A DNA stretch of 64,000 bases from UBA4582 sp047629195 (GTDB lineage Bacteria; Pseudomonadota; Gammaproteobacteria; Pseudomonadales; Azotimanducaceae), in assembly GCA_047629195.1 (NCBI GenBank), contig JBLHWY010000005.1, positions 33,064 through 97,063 of the forward strand, in the 5' to 3' direction. The position numbers and the translations under genes were made by a program. The notes beneath the pieces are model-generated. The model saw nothing but the letters and a program-made list of their open reading frames with translations, did no database searches and had not been told where the DNA came from. Each line of letters starts with the position of its first letter. Within the stretch, counting starts at the first letter, position 1. Positions 51,394 through 61,449 of the stretch are shown piece after piece.

Positions 51394-53604
51394 ATGATGA
51401 CTATGACAACCTATTTTGCAACCGCGGCCAAAGGCCTGGAAACGCTACTGGCTGAAGAGCTAACAGATATGGGTATGGCTGAAGTAAAGGAAGCCAGAGC
51501 CGGTGTGTATTTCTCTGGGGGCATAGAAGAAGCCTATCGAGCATGTCTTTGGTCGAGAGTAGCCAATCGAATACTGTTGCCGCTGGGGCAATATCCGTCA
51601 CCGACACCCGAAGCGCTTTACGATGGGGTTAGTTCGATTGATTGGAGTCAACACATGTCCGTCATGGATTCCTTTGCTGTTGACGCAAGTGTGAGCAATT
51701 CAGCGATGACCCACAGTCAGTACGCAGCTTTGAAGACAAAGGATGCAGTTGTCGATCAATTTCGAACTGCTACGGGCGAAAGACCTTCTGTAGAAACTGA
51801 AAAACCCAGTATTCAGGTAAATGTTTACATCAACAATGATGAGGCTCAGATTTATCTTGATCTCTCGGGAGAAAGTCTCCATCTGAGGGGTTATAGGACT
51901 CGAGGCTCCGCTGCTCCTCTAAAAGAGACACTTGCCGCAGCCATTTTATATCGCGCCAAATGGCCTACAACTTTCAAAGAAGGTGGCGCGTTTGTGGACT
52001 TTATGTGCGGGTCTGGGACTTTGCCGATTGAAGCCGCGATGATGGCTTGCGATATTGCACCCGGCATCCGTCGCTCATATTTTGGCTTTCTCGGTTGGAA
52101 GCAACATCATTCGGCAGTATGGGAACGCTTGATGAATGAAGCTGCAGAGCGAGGCCGTAAAGGTCTTGAAAATGCGCCGTTAATCCGGGGTTTTGATCAT
52201 CATGAAGGGACCCTGGAGCGAGCGAACCAGCACATACGGCAGGCTCAGTTAACAGACGTTGTAACAATAGTGCATCAGGACTTGTTCACATTTGAGGCGG
52301 AAATTCCGTCAAAAGGACTGGTCGCAATAAATCCGCCTTACGGAAAGCGTATGGGGCAGGATGAAGATCTGGACAAGCTCTACCGTCAAATTGGTACCGT
52401 GCTAAAGACGCAATTTGCAGGTTGGAAAGCGGCTGTGTTTACAGACGATAAATCGAAGGGGAAAGTTGTCGGGATCAGGGCCCATAAGATCCATTCGCTG
52501 TTTAATGGTGCGCTTCCATGCAAATTGTTGCACTTTAATGTTGAAGAGAATGAGTTCTTTCACGATTATCGTCTGCCTCGTCCGATCCCTGCGGAGGAAC
52601 GATCGGAGCAATCGAAAGGTTTTATGAACCGATTGCAGAAAAACCTAAAGCAGATGAGTCGCTGGAGTAAAAAAGAAAGTATTGATTGCTACAGGCTCTA
52701 TGATGCGGATTTACCAGACTATTCCGTCGCTATTGATGTTTACGAAGGCGAGAAGCGATGGGTTCACGTACAGGAATATGAAGCGCCTAAAACAATCGAG
52801 GAAGAAAAAGCCAAATTGAGGCTAAGAGAAATCATCTCGATTATTCCTGAAGTGCTTAATGTGACCTTGGATGAAATATTCCTAAAGGCCCGACGGCGTC
52901 AAAAAGGGGACTCCCAATACGAAAAACTGGGAGAACAAAAAAATTTCCACAAGGTTCGTGAAGGGCAGTGCCAATTTTTGGTCAATTTTGAAGATTACCT
53001 GGATACTGGGCTGTTCCTTGATCACCGTCCTATCCGTTTGAAAGTCGCAAGTGAAAGTCAGGGTAAATCGGTACTGAATTTGTTCGCCTATACAGGTGCT
53101 GTCACTGTGCATGCTGTGCAGGGTGGTGCGACGCGCACTGTGACGGTGGATATGTCTAAAACCTATCTTGAATGGGCAGAGCGTAATATGCATCTGAACC
53201 ATTTGCTGCAAGGGGACAAGGCTCGCAAGCATACGTTTGTGCAAGCAGATTGTATCAAGTGGTTGGCACAAGGTGGTCAGGTTGAGAAATTTGATATCGT
53301 TTTTGTAGATCCACCAAGCTTTTCAAACTCCAAGCGAATGGCTGATGTCTTCGACGTACAAAGAGATCACGCCAATACCCTTCGGCAGTCAATGAGGTTT
53401 TTGGCTAGGGATGGCGTGCTCTATTTCTCAAACAACCTGCGAGGCTTCAAGTTGGATGCTGACTTACTCGATGAATTCATCGTCACGGATATTACGGTTG
53501 AATCAGTACCCTTTGATTTTCGCCAGCGTAAACATATTCACCGTTGTTGGGAGCTGAGGCTTCCAAGCGTTTGGGCATCGAGAGATCGAGATCAAGATGG
53601 TTGA
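51394..53604 (+). CDS. rlmL: 23S rRNA m2G2445/m7G2069 methyltransferase RlmKL
   Basis: A 736-aa bifunctional enzyme modifying domain V of 23S rRNA. Order: N-terminal ferredoxin-like/THUMP region (about 1-155), RlmL domain with VDFMCGSGTLPIEAAMM and the catalytic AINPPYGKRMG, then the RlmK domain with KSVLNLFAYTGAVTVHAVQG and IVFVDPPSFSNSKRM. Length and domain order are the same as the fused gammaproteobacterial protein. The start could be ATG 51394 or the in-frame ATG 51403; the difference is three residues. A small hairpin (ATCCCC/GGGGAT) precedes it in the leader. Confidence 0.97.
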   Translation: MMTMTTYFATAAKGLETLLAEELTDMGMAEVKEARAGVYFSGGIEEAYRACLWSRVANRILLPLGQYPSPTPEALYDGVSSIDWSQHMSVMDSFAVDASVSNSAMTHSQYAALKTKDAVVDQFRTATGERPSVETEKPSIQVNVYINNDEAQIYLDLSGESLHLRGYRTRGSAAPLKETLAAAILYRAKWPTTFKEGGAFVDFMCGSGTLPIEAAMMACDIAPGIRRSYFGFLGWKQHHSAVWERLMNEAAERGRKGLENAPLIRGFDHHEGTLERANQHIRQAQLTDVVTIVHQDLFTFEAEIPSKGLVAINPPYGKRMGQDEDLDKLYRQIGTVLKTQFAGWKAAVFTDDKSKGKVVGIRAHKIHSLFNGALPCKLLHFNVEENEFFHDYRLPRPIPAEERSEQSKGFMNRLQKNLKQMSRWSKKESIDCYRLYDADLPDYSVAIDVYEGEKRWVHVQEYEAPKTIEEEKAKLRLREIISIIPEVLNVTLDEIFLKARRRQKGDSQYEKLGEQKNFHKVREGQCQFLVNFEDYLDTGLFLDHRPIRLKVASESQGKSVLNLFAYTGAVTVHAVQGGATRTVTVDMSKTYLEWAERNMHLNHLLQGDKARKHTFVQADCIKWLAQGGQVEKFDIVFVDPPSFSNSKRMADVFDVQRDHANTLRQSMRFLARDGVLYFSNNLRGFKLDADLLDEFIVTDITVESVPFDFRQRKHIHRCWELRLPSVWASRDRDQDG

Positions 53605-53792
53605 CATATATCTACAAAACGATAGATTGGGGCATCTTTTCTCGGTACATACCTCAAGTAGTAAGAAGCTCGTTATTTTTCTTCTGCAGCGGCATCGCAG
53701 ATGAATGCGATATAGCAATCTGAATGAGGAACTATTCCTCGCATGGCGATTCTAAAACAAATTTAATCACATACTTATTAATGGAGAACCAC

Positions 53793-55142
53793 ATGAAGTG
53801 GGCTTTTTCTACATCGATGCTTTTATTAACACTTCTTTTGAATGCGTGTAGCGGCGATGATAATGCATTTAACAACCGTGGGGTTGCGGCTCAGGTTCAA
53901 TTTGTCAATCTGATTCCCAATGCGCCAGCTTTGATTTTCGATCTGAGTGGTTCTTCCTTTGCCAACGTATCCTACGCTCAAGCGAGCGGATTTCAGTTGG
54001 TCAATCTAGGTACTTTTCAAGCAGACGTAAATTATCTAAACGCAGCCGGTACTGCCGAGGTCGACGTTTTTTCGACGGATGATTTTGCGACTACTTCGAA
54101 CAGAGAATATTCTGTGATGATCACTGGCTCGCTTGGATCTCCGACAGTGACAATTCTGGACAATCTAAGAGCTGCTGATATAGCGGACGGTACAAGCGAA
54201 ATTCACTTTTTTAATGGTTCTAGCCTTGCAAGCGGCGTTGATATTTATCTTTCTGAAAATACTACGGAAGCATCAATTAATGGATTGTCTCCTATAACGC
54301 TATCCATCAATGGTTCAACGACGCTGACGACTGTAGATAGTGGTGCGCGGAGAATGTTGGTCACTGCGAGTGGAGATGACACTGTGATTTATGATGGAGG
54401 TGTTGTTGTATTAGCAAATCAGGCTAGGCGATTGTTTGCTGTGCTTGATAGTTTTAGCGTTGGTGGCGGCGTTAGGATGATACAAGTTGGTACAGTAAGT
54501 GCGTCCGGTTTGATCGACGAAAGGCTCCGCTCTCGCATCCGGGTTGCCAATATGGTTTCAGACATTGCTGCGGTAGATGTCACGCTCGATGGCATGTCTT
54601 TTCTGGAAGATTTAGCGTATCAACAGGTTTCGGGCTACACCGAACTGGATGCTGATCAATATATAATTGCTACTACGCTTACCGATCAACCTGCAGTGGT
54701 TTTGCATGAAAACAATCGTACGTTGGTTTCGGGTGATAGCCGCACGCTTGTGGTCACCGGTGCTTCAGTAACGGGTGAAGTGCAAGGAAGATTCTTGTTT
54801 GATAATCGCAGGCCAGTTGAATCTGTAGCTCAGGTGAGAGTGATTAACGCCGCGCCCGACTCAGGTAATCTGGATGTGTACATCATATCGCCAGACCAGT
54901 TGGTTACCGATGCATTTGTTGTGCCTCGACTATCAAATTTCACTCTGTTAACCAATGGACTATTAATGTTGGAAGGCGGTGAATATGACGTGGTCTTTAC
55001 AGCGGTGGGGGATGAGACAATTTTGGTTGGACCCGAGCGAGTAGCCATAACTAATGGCGGAATCTATTCAATAATTGTCAGCGATGCTGATGGTGGTGGT
55101 GCGCCAGGCGAGATCGTACTAGCAGACGATTTTGTCCAGTAA
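53793..55142 (+). CDS. DUF4397 domain lipoprotein (first of three)
   Basis: A 449-aa predicted lipoprotein. ATG 53793 (GGAGA upstream) starts a type II signal: TSMLLLTLLLNAC with the lipobox Cys followed by SGD, predicting outer-membrane sorting. The mature part has repeated beta-rich DUF4397 units of the form VQFVNLIPNAPALIF, IHFFNGSSLASGVDIYL, IRVANMVSDIAAVDVTL and VRVINAAPDSGNLDVYI, roughly 100 residues apart. The repeats suggest a four-domain surface protein; function unknown. Two paralogues lie downstream on the opposite strand. Confidence 0.85.
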   Translation: MKWAFSTSMLLLTLLLNACSGDDNAFNNRGVAAQVQFVNLIPNAPALIFDLSGSSFANVSYAQASGFQLVNLGTFQADVNYLNAAGTAEVDVFSTDDFATTSNREYSVMITGSLGSPTVTILDNLRAADIADGTSEIHFFNGSSLASGVDIYLSENTTEASINGLSPITLSINGSTTLTTVDSGARRMLVTASGDDTVIYDGGVVVLANQARRLFAVLDSFSVGGGVRMIQVGTVSASGLIDERLRSRIRVANMVSDIAAVDVTLDGMSFLEDLAYQQVSGYTELDADQYIIATTLTDQPAVVLHENNRTLVSGDSRTLVVTGASVTGEVQGRFLFDNRRPVESVAQVRVINAAPDSGNLDVYIISPDQLVTDAFVVPRLSNFTLLTNGLLMLEGGEYDVVFTAVGDETILVGPERVAITNGGIYSIIVSDADGGGAPGEIVLADDFVQ

Positions 55143-55231
55143 TAGCAAGTGATCGTTCAGCGGATAACAGCAATAGTAAAATTATCCTCGCACGAGAAGT
55201 CTGGCGCTAGTGATGCGGGCTATTTCAGTTT

Positions 55232-56632
55232 CTAATTGGTTGAGTTCGCATCATCCAGAATAACTATTTCAGTGGTTGTCGCTTCCCCAATCATATCCTC
55301 AACCAGAATAAACGAGTAGGTTATGCCACCGGAAAGTGTCGTCCGCTCAGGACCGTAAAGGACGCTGCCATTGAGGGCTGATGTGATAACAAGATCAACC
55401 GTTGCTGGCCTTGCCGTGAAAGTATTGAATGTGTTTGTTGCGGCGTTAGTAATCTGTGGTGAGGCGTCTGCAATTAGCTGGCCTGGGTTTAGGAAATAGA
55501 CATTTGTTGAGCTATTGATTAGCGCGGTGTTGATAAAATTAACAGTGACTCTTTGGCCTATTTGACGTGAATCATTAACGAACAAAACAGTAGATAATGT
55601 GCCATCTGTAATACTGCCGGAAATAACCAGTGAATAGAACGTTCCTGAGTTTATGATTGTATCCTGCTGTAACAAAAACTGATCTTTGATGCCGGGTAAG
55701 GTTAGATTCAGACCATTCGCACCGGAGTCAATGTCTCCGTAGCTTCCGATCTCTAATCGATCTACGTCAGCAGCAAATGGTGCGTTGGTTGTACTGCCAA
55801 AATATAAGTCGAATTGAGGAACATCGCTGGTAAGGTTGATAGCGCGAAGCTGGCTGGGTAGTCCACTATTTGCAAAGCGAACAGAGCCAAATGAACTGAT
55901 AGCAATAGCATCTACGTTCGGAAATGTATTGCCCGGAACTGTAGGCCCAAAATACTCATTGAATGCGAATAGTGTTCTAGAGCGATCAGCGAGTACAAAC
56001 TCCCCTGAGTCAAAGACAACTTCCGTAGAGTTCAAAGGTGTTGCTCTAAGCCGATAGCTTGGGAGGTTTTCTCTAGCGATAATTTCGGAAACCCCACTAG
56101 TAACAAGATCTGTATCAGGAGTTACGGTGGCAAGGTCAGTTGTTGGGCCCGTGAGGTAGACATCGAGTGTTGTTGGATCGGAAACGCCAGATGTAAACCA
56201 GACTTCCACATTTCCTGTAGTAATTGGATTGTCGTCATACTGAGGCTCGAGGAATTTCCTAAGCTCGAGATTGGGAGACGCAAGTGAGCCTGAAAAAATG
56301 TAGACCAGTTGGTCTTGGTCTAATAGTTGCGCCGATTCATTCTGGACAATAAACACTTGCTCGCCATCGGCGTCAAAATAGCTCGCGTTTAGTTCGTATT
56401 CGTCAATCGAAATTTGACCAGTTGCTGATGCTTGGCCATATTCAATAGTTGCCGTCGTATCTCCGATGGTGACAAGGAGTTCAGGGCTATCAGGAATTAA
56501 GTTAACAAATTGCACCTCAGAGACTTGAGGGCGGTCTTTCAAGTCCTCGCGGACATATCCTTCCTCGGTACCGCATGCGGTGAGCAATAAGACAGAGCAG
56601 GCTAATAAGTAATTTAACAAATTTTTTGGCAT
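55232..56632 (-). CDS. DUF4397 domain lipoprotein (second of three)
   Basis: A 466-aa paralogue of the other two. The lipobox is LLACSVLLLTAC followed by GTEEG. Repeats follow the same plan: VQFVNLIPDSPELLV, VEVWFTSGVSDPTTLDVYLT, LRAINLTSDVPQFDLYFG and VNFINTALINSSTNVYFL. Translation from ATG 56632 places the signal at the N terminus; ATG 56680 is an in-frame alternative with no better ribosome site. It converges with the first paralogue, 89 bp between stops, and follows the third. Confidence 0.84.
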   Translation of the reverse strand: MPKNLLNYLLACSVLLLTACGTEEGYVREDLKDRPQVSEVQFVNLIPDSPELLVTIGDTTATIEYGQASATGQISIDEYELNASYFDADGEQVFIVQNESAQLLDQDQLVYIFSGSLASPNLELRKFLEPQYDDNPITTGNVEVWFTSGVSDPTTLDVYLTGPTTDLATVTPDTDLVTSGVSEIIARENLPSYRLRATPLNSTEVVFDSGEFVLADRSRTLFAFNEYFGPTVPGNTFPNVDAIAISSFGSVRFANSGLPSQLRAINLTSDVPQFDLYFGSTTNAPFAADVDRLEIGSYGDIDSGANGLNLTLPGIKDQFLLQQDTIINSGTFYSLVISGSITDGTLSTVLFVNDSRQIGQRVTVNFINTALINSSTNVYFLNPGQLIADASPQITNAATNTFNTFTARPATVDLVITSALNGSVLYGPERTTLSGGITYSFILVEDMIGEATTTEIVILDDANSTN

Positions 56633-56779
56633 AACTGATTCTTTTGAGTAGTTGAACATCTTCGATGCTATTTTCTTCATAACTGTCCGGACTTGCTGAT
56701 TAGGTTTATATTAGATTATGCCTTTGCGGGCCTATTCACGCTTTTGCGCGATAGGAGTCGATTGCGAGTGGGTAGGCTA

Positions 56780-58183
56780 CTAATCAAAAGATTCCTCAAG
56801 CACCGAGATGGTAAATGGTGTGCCGCCATTCGGCGAATCTGAAAGTATAATTGAATATATGCCGACATCGACGGATATTCTGGTTGGGCCTGCGAGAATT
56901 GTCGTTTCTCCATTAATTGTTGCGATCAGATCATAGGTGCCCAGCGCGACAGGAATGTTTGCGTTGGATAGTAATCTAACATCCGCTACAGCTGGCGTGG
57001 TGTCGGCTGACAGCACTTCGCTAGGTTCTAATACATAAAAATCAATGGTCCCGGATTCCGCTGAGGCATGAATAAACTTGAGTTGCAGTTGGGTTGCAAT
57101 GGGGCGGTCGCTATCTGAAATAACTCTGCCCGACACGCCATTGTCAGAAGTTGGATCGCCAGCTAGCACTAGCGTTCTGCTTTCACCCGCTATCAGCGTG
57201 AGATTTTGCTCATAAAGAAAGTTAGTGTTTTCGCCATTTGGGGTTATGTTGATAGACATTTCCCCAACAGCAAAATTCACGTAACTCGTAAATTCGCCAA
57301 AATTGACTGCAGTGAACTCGGGCGTATCATTAGTATCGTTGAAATAAAAGTCGACTGAAGATGTATTGGTAATGAAATTTGCCACACGAAGTTCAGACGG
57401 AAGTTCTTCTCCGTCAATTGTGGAAGCCACGCCATTTGAAATACTAATAACCCGAAAAGGCGCATCACCTGGGCCAAAATAATCAACCAGCATAAAGATC
57501 TGATTGCGGATGGCTGACAATGTAATGGTACCGGAATCATAGAGTACGTCTGTTGAACCGACGGCAGTTATTCTTATTCTATAGTCGGAAGCTGCGCTGA
57601 AATTCTCTAATGTCGAGACGCCATCAAAACTCAACGTTGCTGCAGGTGCTGATGTTGCCAACACTGCATCGGTTTGCGTGAGATATATGTCTACGGCTTG
57701 ACCATCGTTAACTGAGTTACCAAACTGGACGTTTAACGATGTCGCATTTGCAACCGAGCCGCTGCTATCAACTGCAAATACCGGGTTGTCTATAAGACTG
57801 GTGATCGGTGACGCAAATGTACCGGTTAGCAGTATGTATATTTCCCGGCCATTGCCGATAGGCACGGAAAGGTTATCGAGAAAATTTTCAGTAACGCCAT
57901 CTGCTGTGTTGTAAACGACGCTCAAGGTGACAGTTCCACCATCAGATGAGGAAAATCCGTTACTAGCCTGCCCGAACGGGGCAGAACCAGAATCTTCATC
58001 GTTAACGATTAACGATAGCGTCGGTGCATCCGGAATCGCGTTAATGATTCGGACAGTTGAGTCTTCGAGACTGGCGGCGGCGGCAGGTTGCTCATCGTCA
58101 TCAGAATCACATGCGGCGATTGAAAAGAGAAGAAATGTGCAAATAATTGCACGCCATGAAACGTTCGCTTGGAGTTTTATCAT
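56780..58183 (-). CDS. DUF4397 domain lipoprotein (third of three)
   Basis: A 467-aa paralogue. Lipobox AIICTFLLFSIAAC followed by DSDDDEQ; the Asp after Cys would be an inner-membrane retention signal under the +2 rule known from enterobacteria, although that rule varies in other groups. Repeats: VRIINAIPDAPTLSLIV, LNVQFGNSVNDGQAVDIYLT, LRVANFITNTSSVDFYF and LKFIHASAESGTIDFYVL. It ends with a PFTISVLEESFD strand close to the ends of both siblings. Probably co-transcribed with the second paralogue 147 bp downstream. Confidence 0.84.
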   Translation of the reverse strand: MIKLQANVSWRAIICTFLLFSIAACDSDDDEQPAAAASLEDSTVRIINAIPDAPTLSLIVNDEDSGSAPFGQASNGFSSSDGGTVTLSVVYNTADGVTENFLDNLSVPIGNGREIYILLTGTFASPITSLIDNPVFAVDSSGSVANATSLNVQFGNSVNDGQAVDIYLTQTDAVLATSAPAATLSFDGVSTLENFSAASDYRIRITAVGSTDVLYDSGTITLSAIRNQIFMLVDYFGPGDAPFRVISISNGVASTIDGEELPSELRVANFITNTSSVDFYFNDTNDTPEFTAVNFGEFTSYVNFAVGEMSINITPNGENTNFLYEQNLTLIAGESRTLVLAGDPTSDNGVSGRVISDSDRPIATQLQLKFIHASAESGTIDFYVLEPSEVLSADTTPAVADVRLLSNANIPVALGTYDLIATINGETTILAGPTRISVDVGIYSIILSDSPNGGTPFTISVLEESFD

Positions 58184-58349
58184 TCGTATATTAAACCCGT
58201 CATTCGGCATTGCTTAGGATTCAAGAATCCCCTCAATTTCCAAAATAGGTTTAAGGTCTGGTCCCGGGCTAAGGATGAAACAAAACGTATGAGATTGTGC
58301 CCATACCTATGAAGTCGCACATTCTACTGACCTTCGCTCACGATGAACA

Positions 58350-58403
58350 GGGGGGCCCGCCAAGGGGGGCCCGCCAAGGGGGGCCCGCCAAGGGGGCTAC
58401 CAA
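58350..58403. repeat. 14-bp G-rich tandem repeat
   Basis: Three perfect copies of GGGGGGCCCGCCAA (58350-58363, 58364-58377, 58378-58391) are followed by a degenerate fourth (GGGGGCTACCAA). The unit contains GGGCCC, so each copy can form a small hairpin. It lies in the 437-bp gap upstream of the third DUF4397 gene and downstream of the glycosyltransferase gene. The rest of the gap holds no supported gene; a hydrophobic minus-strand stretch near 58480-58590 has no plausible start. Confidence 0.9.
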
Positions 58404-58620
58404 GAAGAACGCGCTCTGAATTGGACAACTAATCCGTGGTTTCGTTACATAACGTCAATAAACTCTATTGCAGGTCGTGCGAATCCACTGTCTTATTCGC
58501 GACTATGGAAACGACCGGCCCTAATTCTGGCATTGCAGCGATAAGTGCCGCGAGGATGAGGGCCGTAATAGCGTGCAAATTGACAAATCTGGCGAAGCTA
58601 GCTCTGCATCGATCAAAGTG

Positions 58621-61308
58621 CTAATTTTTTGTTGTTCCCAGCACTTCGAGTACCGATAAGAAATGCTGGGAAAGTTGCTGCCAGTCGTAAGCAGGTTTTA
58701 GTGCCAGCGCATTTTTAGCTGCCCGGTTTATATCTTCCTGCGTTATTTGATTAATCGCGATGGTCATTGTCTGCTCCGAATCGCCCATAGGTATCGCCGC
58801 TCCACCCAAGCTTTCCTGCAGAAATGCCCAATCAGAAACGAGTCCCGGTATGCCAAAGCCAATCGCGTCACCGACGACGCCAGTTGTGAGCAAATCACCG
58901 GCTTCAATCGGGAAAGCCAGGACGTCTATGACGGCCAAGCGCTGGTTATAAAGCTCGCGGTCTACCAGCTCATATTTCTCCGCTCTAATTCTGCTGTCAT
59001 CAGGGAGTTGTTCGTCTCCGTTTAGGGCTGGGATAAAAAGCTCAATATCTGGTCTTTCAGACCGTGCAAAGGCATTCAGAAACCCCTGAATATTTTTCTC
59101 GATCCTTGGTGCGCCAATAATACCAATTCGGATTTTTCCTGGCGTAAGCCCAAGTTCAGCCTCAAGCGCTTCACGCGATACTTGACCGTCTTCTGCCTGT
59201 AGCTGGCCAAAGTGGCCGTGAAATATGGTTCGATGAATAGCGACATTGGAAAAATTGAACTCAGCCATCACTCGAGCTTTACCTGATTCGCTATGGTGTA
59301 TGACTGCATCTGCTGCGGTCGCCCAGGCCTGATAGATTTCTGCCGAGTTCTCACGTTGAGCCAGACTGTGTGGTAGCAGATTATGTTGGGTCCAGATGAT
59401 AGGTACGCCACATGCCCTAATACACTTGATCATGAGGTGATGCGCAGCCAGATCTGTGCCAAGAAAATGTTCTGGCCAGTGAAGGTGAAATTGATCAATG
59501 TTTTTTAAGAATTTTCTCGCCGCATCCATATTTCGCCAACAGCGTCTGGGGAAAAAGATATCAACGGCTTCATTTGCGATGGGATCGTAAAGACTTCGCT
59601 GATAGTGGTGATCACCAATAGTATGAGCAATGCGCAGTTTCGGTGTAATTGAGGCGCTAACAGCAACACGGTCCCCTTGTTTGTGCTGAGTTAACGGGAT
59701 GTCAATTTGGTGGATTGTCGTAAGTTCACGCCAAAAACTCCGGTAAGGTTTTAATCCCCCCACCGGAACGCTTGCGATCTGGTGTTTTTCATACGTTTCA
59801 AATCGTACTTTTAATGGGCGGTTTTCAGTTTCTGCAAATTGCCATGTGATTGAATCAACCTGTGTGTCGAGCGAGAACTGGGCATGCATTTCAATTGTGC
59901 GATCTGCTACCTTATATGTCAGTGTGGCAGGAACATTAAGTTGTTTCCTCGCACCCTCAAGTTTGCGAGAAACTTCAGTGAGGTGTTGCCAGCTTGCAAT
60001 TAAATGGTCCGGGTTTTTTGAGATTGTATTCGGGACCATTCCAGTTGTGTAACTGACCTCTTTTAATGTGATGACAGGCACGCCTGTTGCCAATTCACTA
60101 TCAACAGGGTATTCAAGTACGCTTGGATTGCGGGGGACTGGTAGGTAGTCTGAAGCGGTGCCGCCAACGAAGGGAACAACAAAGCGTAACCTGTCGTTGC
60201 TATAACTCCAGGCGGAAGCTTTGCTTTTGTCTGAGAGAGTAAACAGCTCGTCCATATCGTCAGATGGTTTGGTGCTGGCTTCGAGATTTGGGTTGGTGCA
60301 GTTTTCTAATTCCAGCACCGTCTGTAGTAGCTTGCCCAGAATATCGAGTGTCATTTGAACTTGCCTGAAAGGGCCGCGATAAGCAAAGGTCGATTTGCCT
60401 CTGTGGGCATTGATGAGGCCGTCGCTGAACCAACTGTCCAGGTTCTCTGCCGCGTTGATTCCCCTTTTTAGCCATAATTCAGGTTCTTTGCTCATATTCC
60501 GGCCAAGTACCATGCCAGCAAGCTCAATGTTAATACAGAGTCCTAGCGATCCTGTTGAACGCCCCCATGGCACTGCAGTACCGTCTGCTGTGCCCATCAG
60601 ACCCACAAATTTTAGAACATTGTCGAATCCAGACGTCCAAACATCTCCCAGCAAGTCAGAAAATGGTTCTGTAAATAAATAGATGTCAGCAGAATAAATA
60701 TCGTAACGAGATTCACCCGTGATTGAGTCGTCTATAAATCCCTTGCTGTTCCGAGATAGTAACTTCTGCGTGCCGCCTATCAACGAATCCAGATGAGTTT
60801 CCGCTTCTGTAAGACCCAGAGCGACACGCGCGAGCTCGCAACGCCCTAGTACTGCGACATAATTTCGAGGAAGTGATTTGCCGAGTTGAGGAATCATATG
60901 GGTCGAATCACATGCTTCGGCAACCTCGGCTATTTGGCCGTGTGACAAGCCGGATAGCAGCGGATTAGTCTTGAATGTAGCGTCATATGTTTTGTCGTCG
61001 GCGCTGCGGCAACGTAGTAAGGTCTCGGCAGTACGATATGAATAGAAGCTATGTGTCGCCTTGCCATTTATGCCCGCTAGAATTTGGCTAATCGCTGCCA
61101 AAACATCGGTATTTGCGAACTGCGAAATTTTCGCTTGATGTAACATACCTAACACAAATAAAAGGTCGCCTTTAACATCAGCACCAAGAGGGAAGCCAGC
61201 GAGTCTGGAAGGCATGACCATTCCGGGAAAATAGTTCTTTTCCAGCAGCTCCATTTGTTTGACAACAAAATCGAGTAAGTAGCTGGAAAATTCTGTCGGT
61301 GTCTGCAT
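58621..61308 (-). CDS. Two-part protein: DUF2264-like N-terminal region fused to a GT4-type glycosyltransferase
   Basis: An 895-aa protein, from ATG 61308 (GTG 61320 is possible). Residues about 1-340 look like an alpha-helical toroid; the block DGTAVPWGRSTGSLGLCINI resembles the GRSLTYRF region of DUF2264 proteins. Residues about 360-560 are beta-rich and recall the C-terminal part of heparinase- or lyase-like proteins. Residues about 570-895 are a GT-B glycosyltransferase: FHLHWPEHFLGTDLAAHHL, IIWTQHNLLPH, RIGIIGAPRIEKNIQGFLNA and the donor-site DVLAFPIEAGDLLTTGVVGD. No signal peptide. It could link recognition or cleavage of a polysaccharide to transfer of a sugar; this is inference. Confidence 0.65.
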   Translation of the reverse strand: MQTPTEFSSYLLDFVVKQMELLEKNYFPGMVMPSRLAGFPLGADVKGDLLFVLGMLHQAKISQFANTDVLAAISQILAGINGKATHSFYSYRTAETLLRCRSADDKTYDATFKTNPLLSGLSHGQIAEVAEACDSTHMIPQLGKSLPRNYVAVLGRCELARVALGLTEAETHLDSLIGGTQKLLSRNSKGFIDDSITGESRYDIYSADIYLFTEPFSDLLGDVWTSGFDNVLKFVGLMGTADGTAVPWGRSTGSLGLCINIELAGMVLGRNMSKEPELWLKRGINAAENLDSWFSDGLINAHRGKSTFAYRGPFRQVQMTLDILGKLLQTVLELENCTNPNLEASTKPSDDMDELFTLSDKSKASAWSYSNDRLRFVVPFVGGTASDYLPVPRNPSVLEYPVDSELATGVPVITLKEVSYTTGMVPNTISKNPDHLIASWQHLTEVSRKLEGARKQLNVPATLTYKVADRTIEMHAQFSLDTQVDSITWQFAETENRPLKVRFETYEKHQIASVPVGGLKPYRSFWRELTTIHQIDIPLTQHKQGDRVAVSASITPKLRIAHTIGDHHYQRSLYDPIANEAVDIFFPRRCWRNMDAARKFLKNIDQFHLHWPEHFLGTDLAAHHLMIKCIRACGVPIIWTQHNLLPHSLAQRENSAEIYQAWATAADAVIHHSESGKARVMAEFNFSNVAIHRTIFHGHFGQLQAEDGQVSREALEAELGLTPGKIRIGIIGAPRIEKNIQGFLNAFARSERPDIELFIPALNGDEQLPDDSRIRAEKYELVDRELYNQRLAVIDVLAFPIEAGDLLTTGVVGDAIGFGIPGLVSDWAFLQESLGGAAIPMGDSEQTMTIAINQITQEDINRAAKNALALKPAYDWQQLSQHFLSVLEVLGTTKN

Positions 61309-61449
61309 GTTGTTTACCACTTCAGCTGTTTTTGTGATTTACCAGTCTTCCATGCAGCGTAAACTGTCTGGGAGCCTACTAATCTAATCGACGCTTATGT
61401 ACATTAACAACCCAAGTTTGTTCTCATTCATGTTTCAGGGGAGAAATAA

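Noticed and set aside
58436..58624. 62-codon plus-strand frame and a hydrophobic minus-strand stretch
   Set aside because: Neither has a good start context or recognisable domain; left as intergenic.
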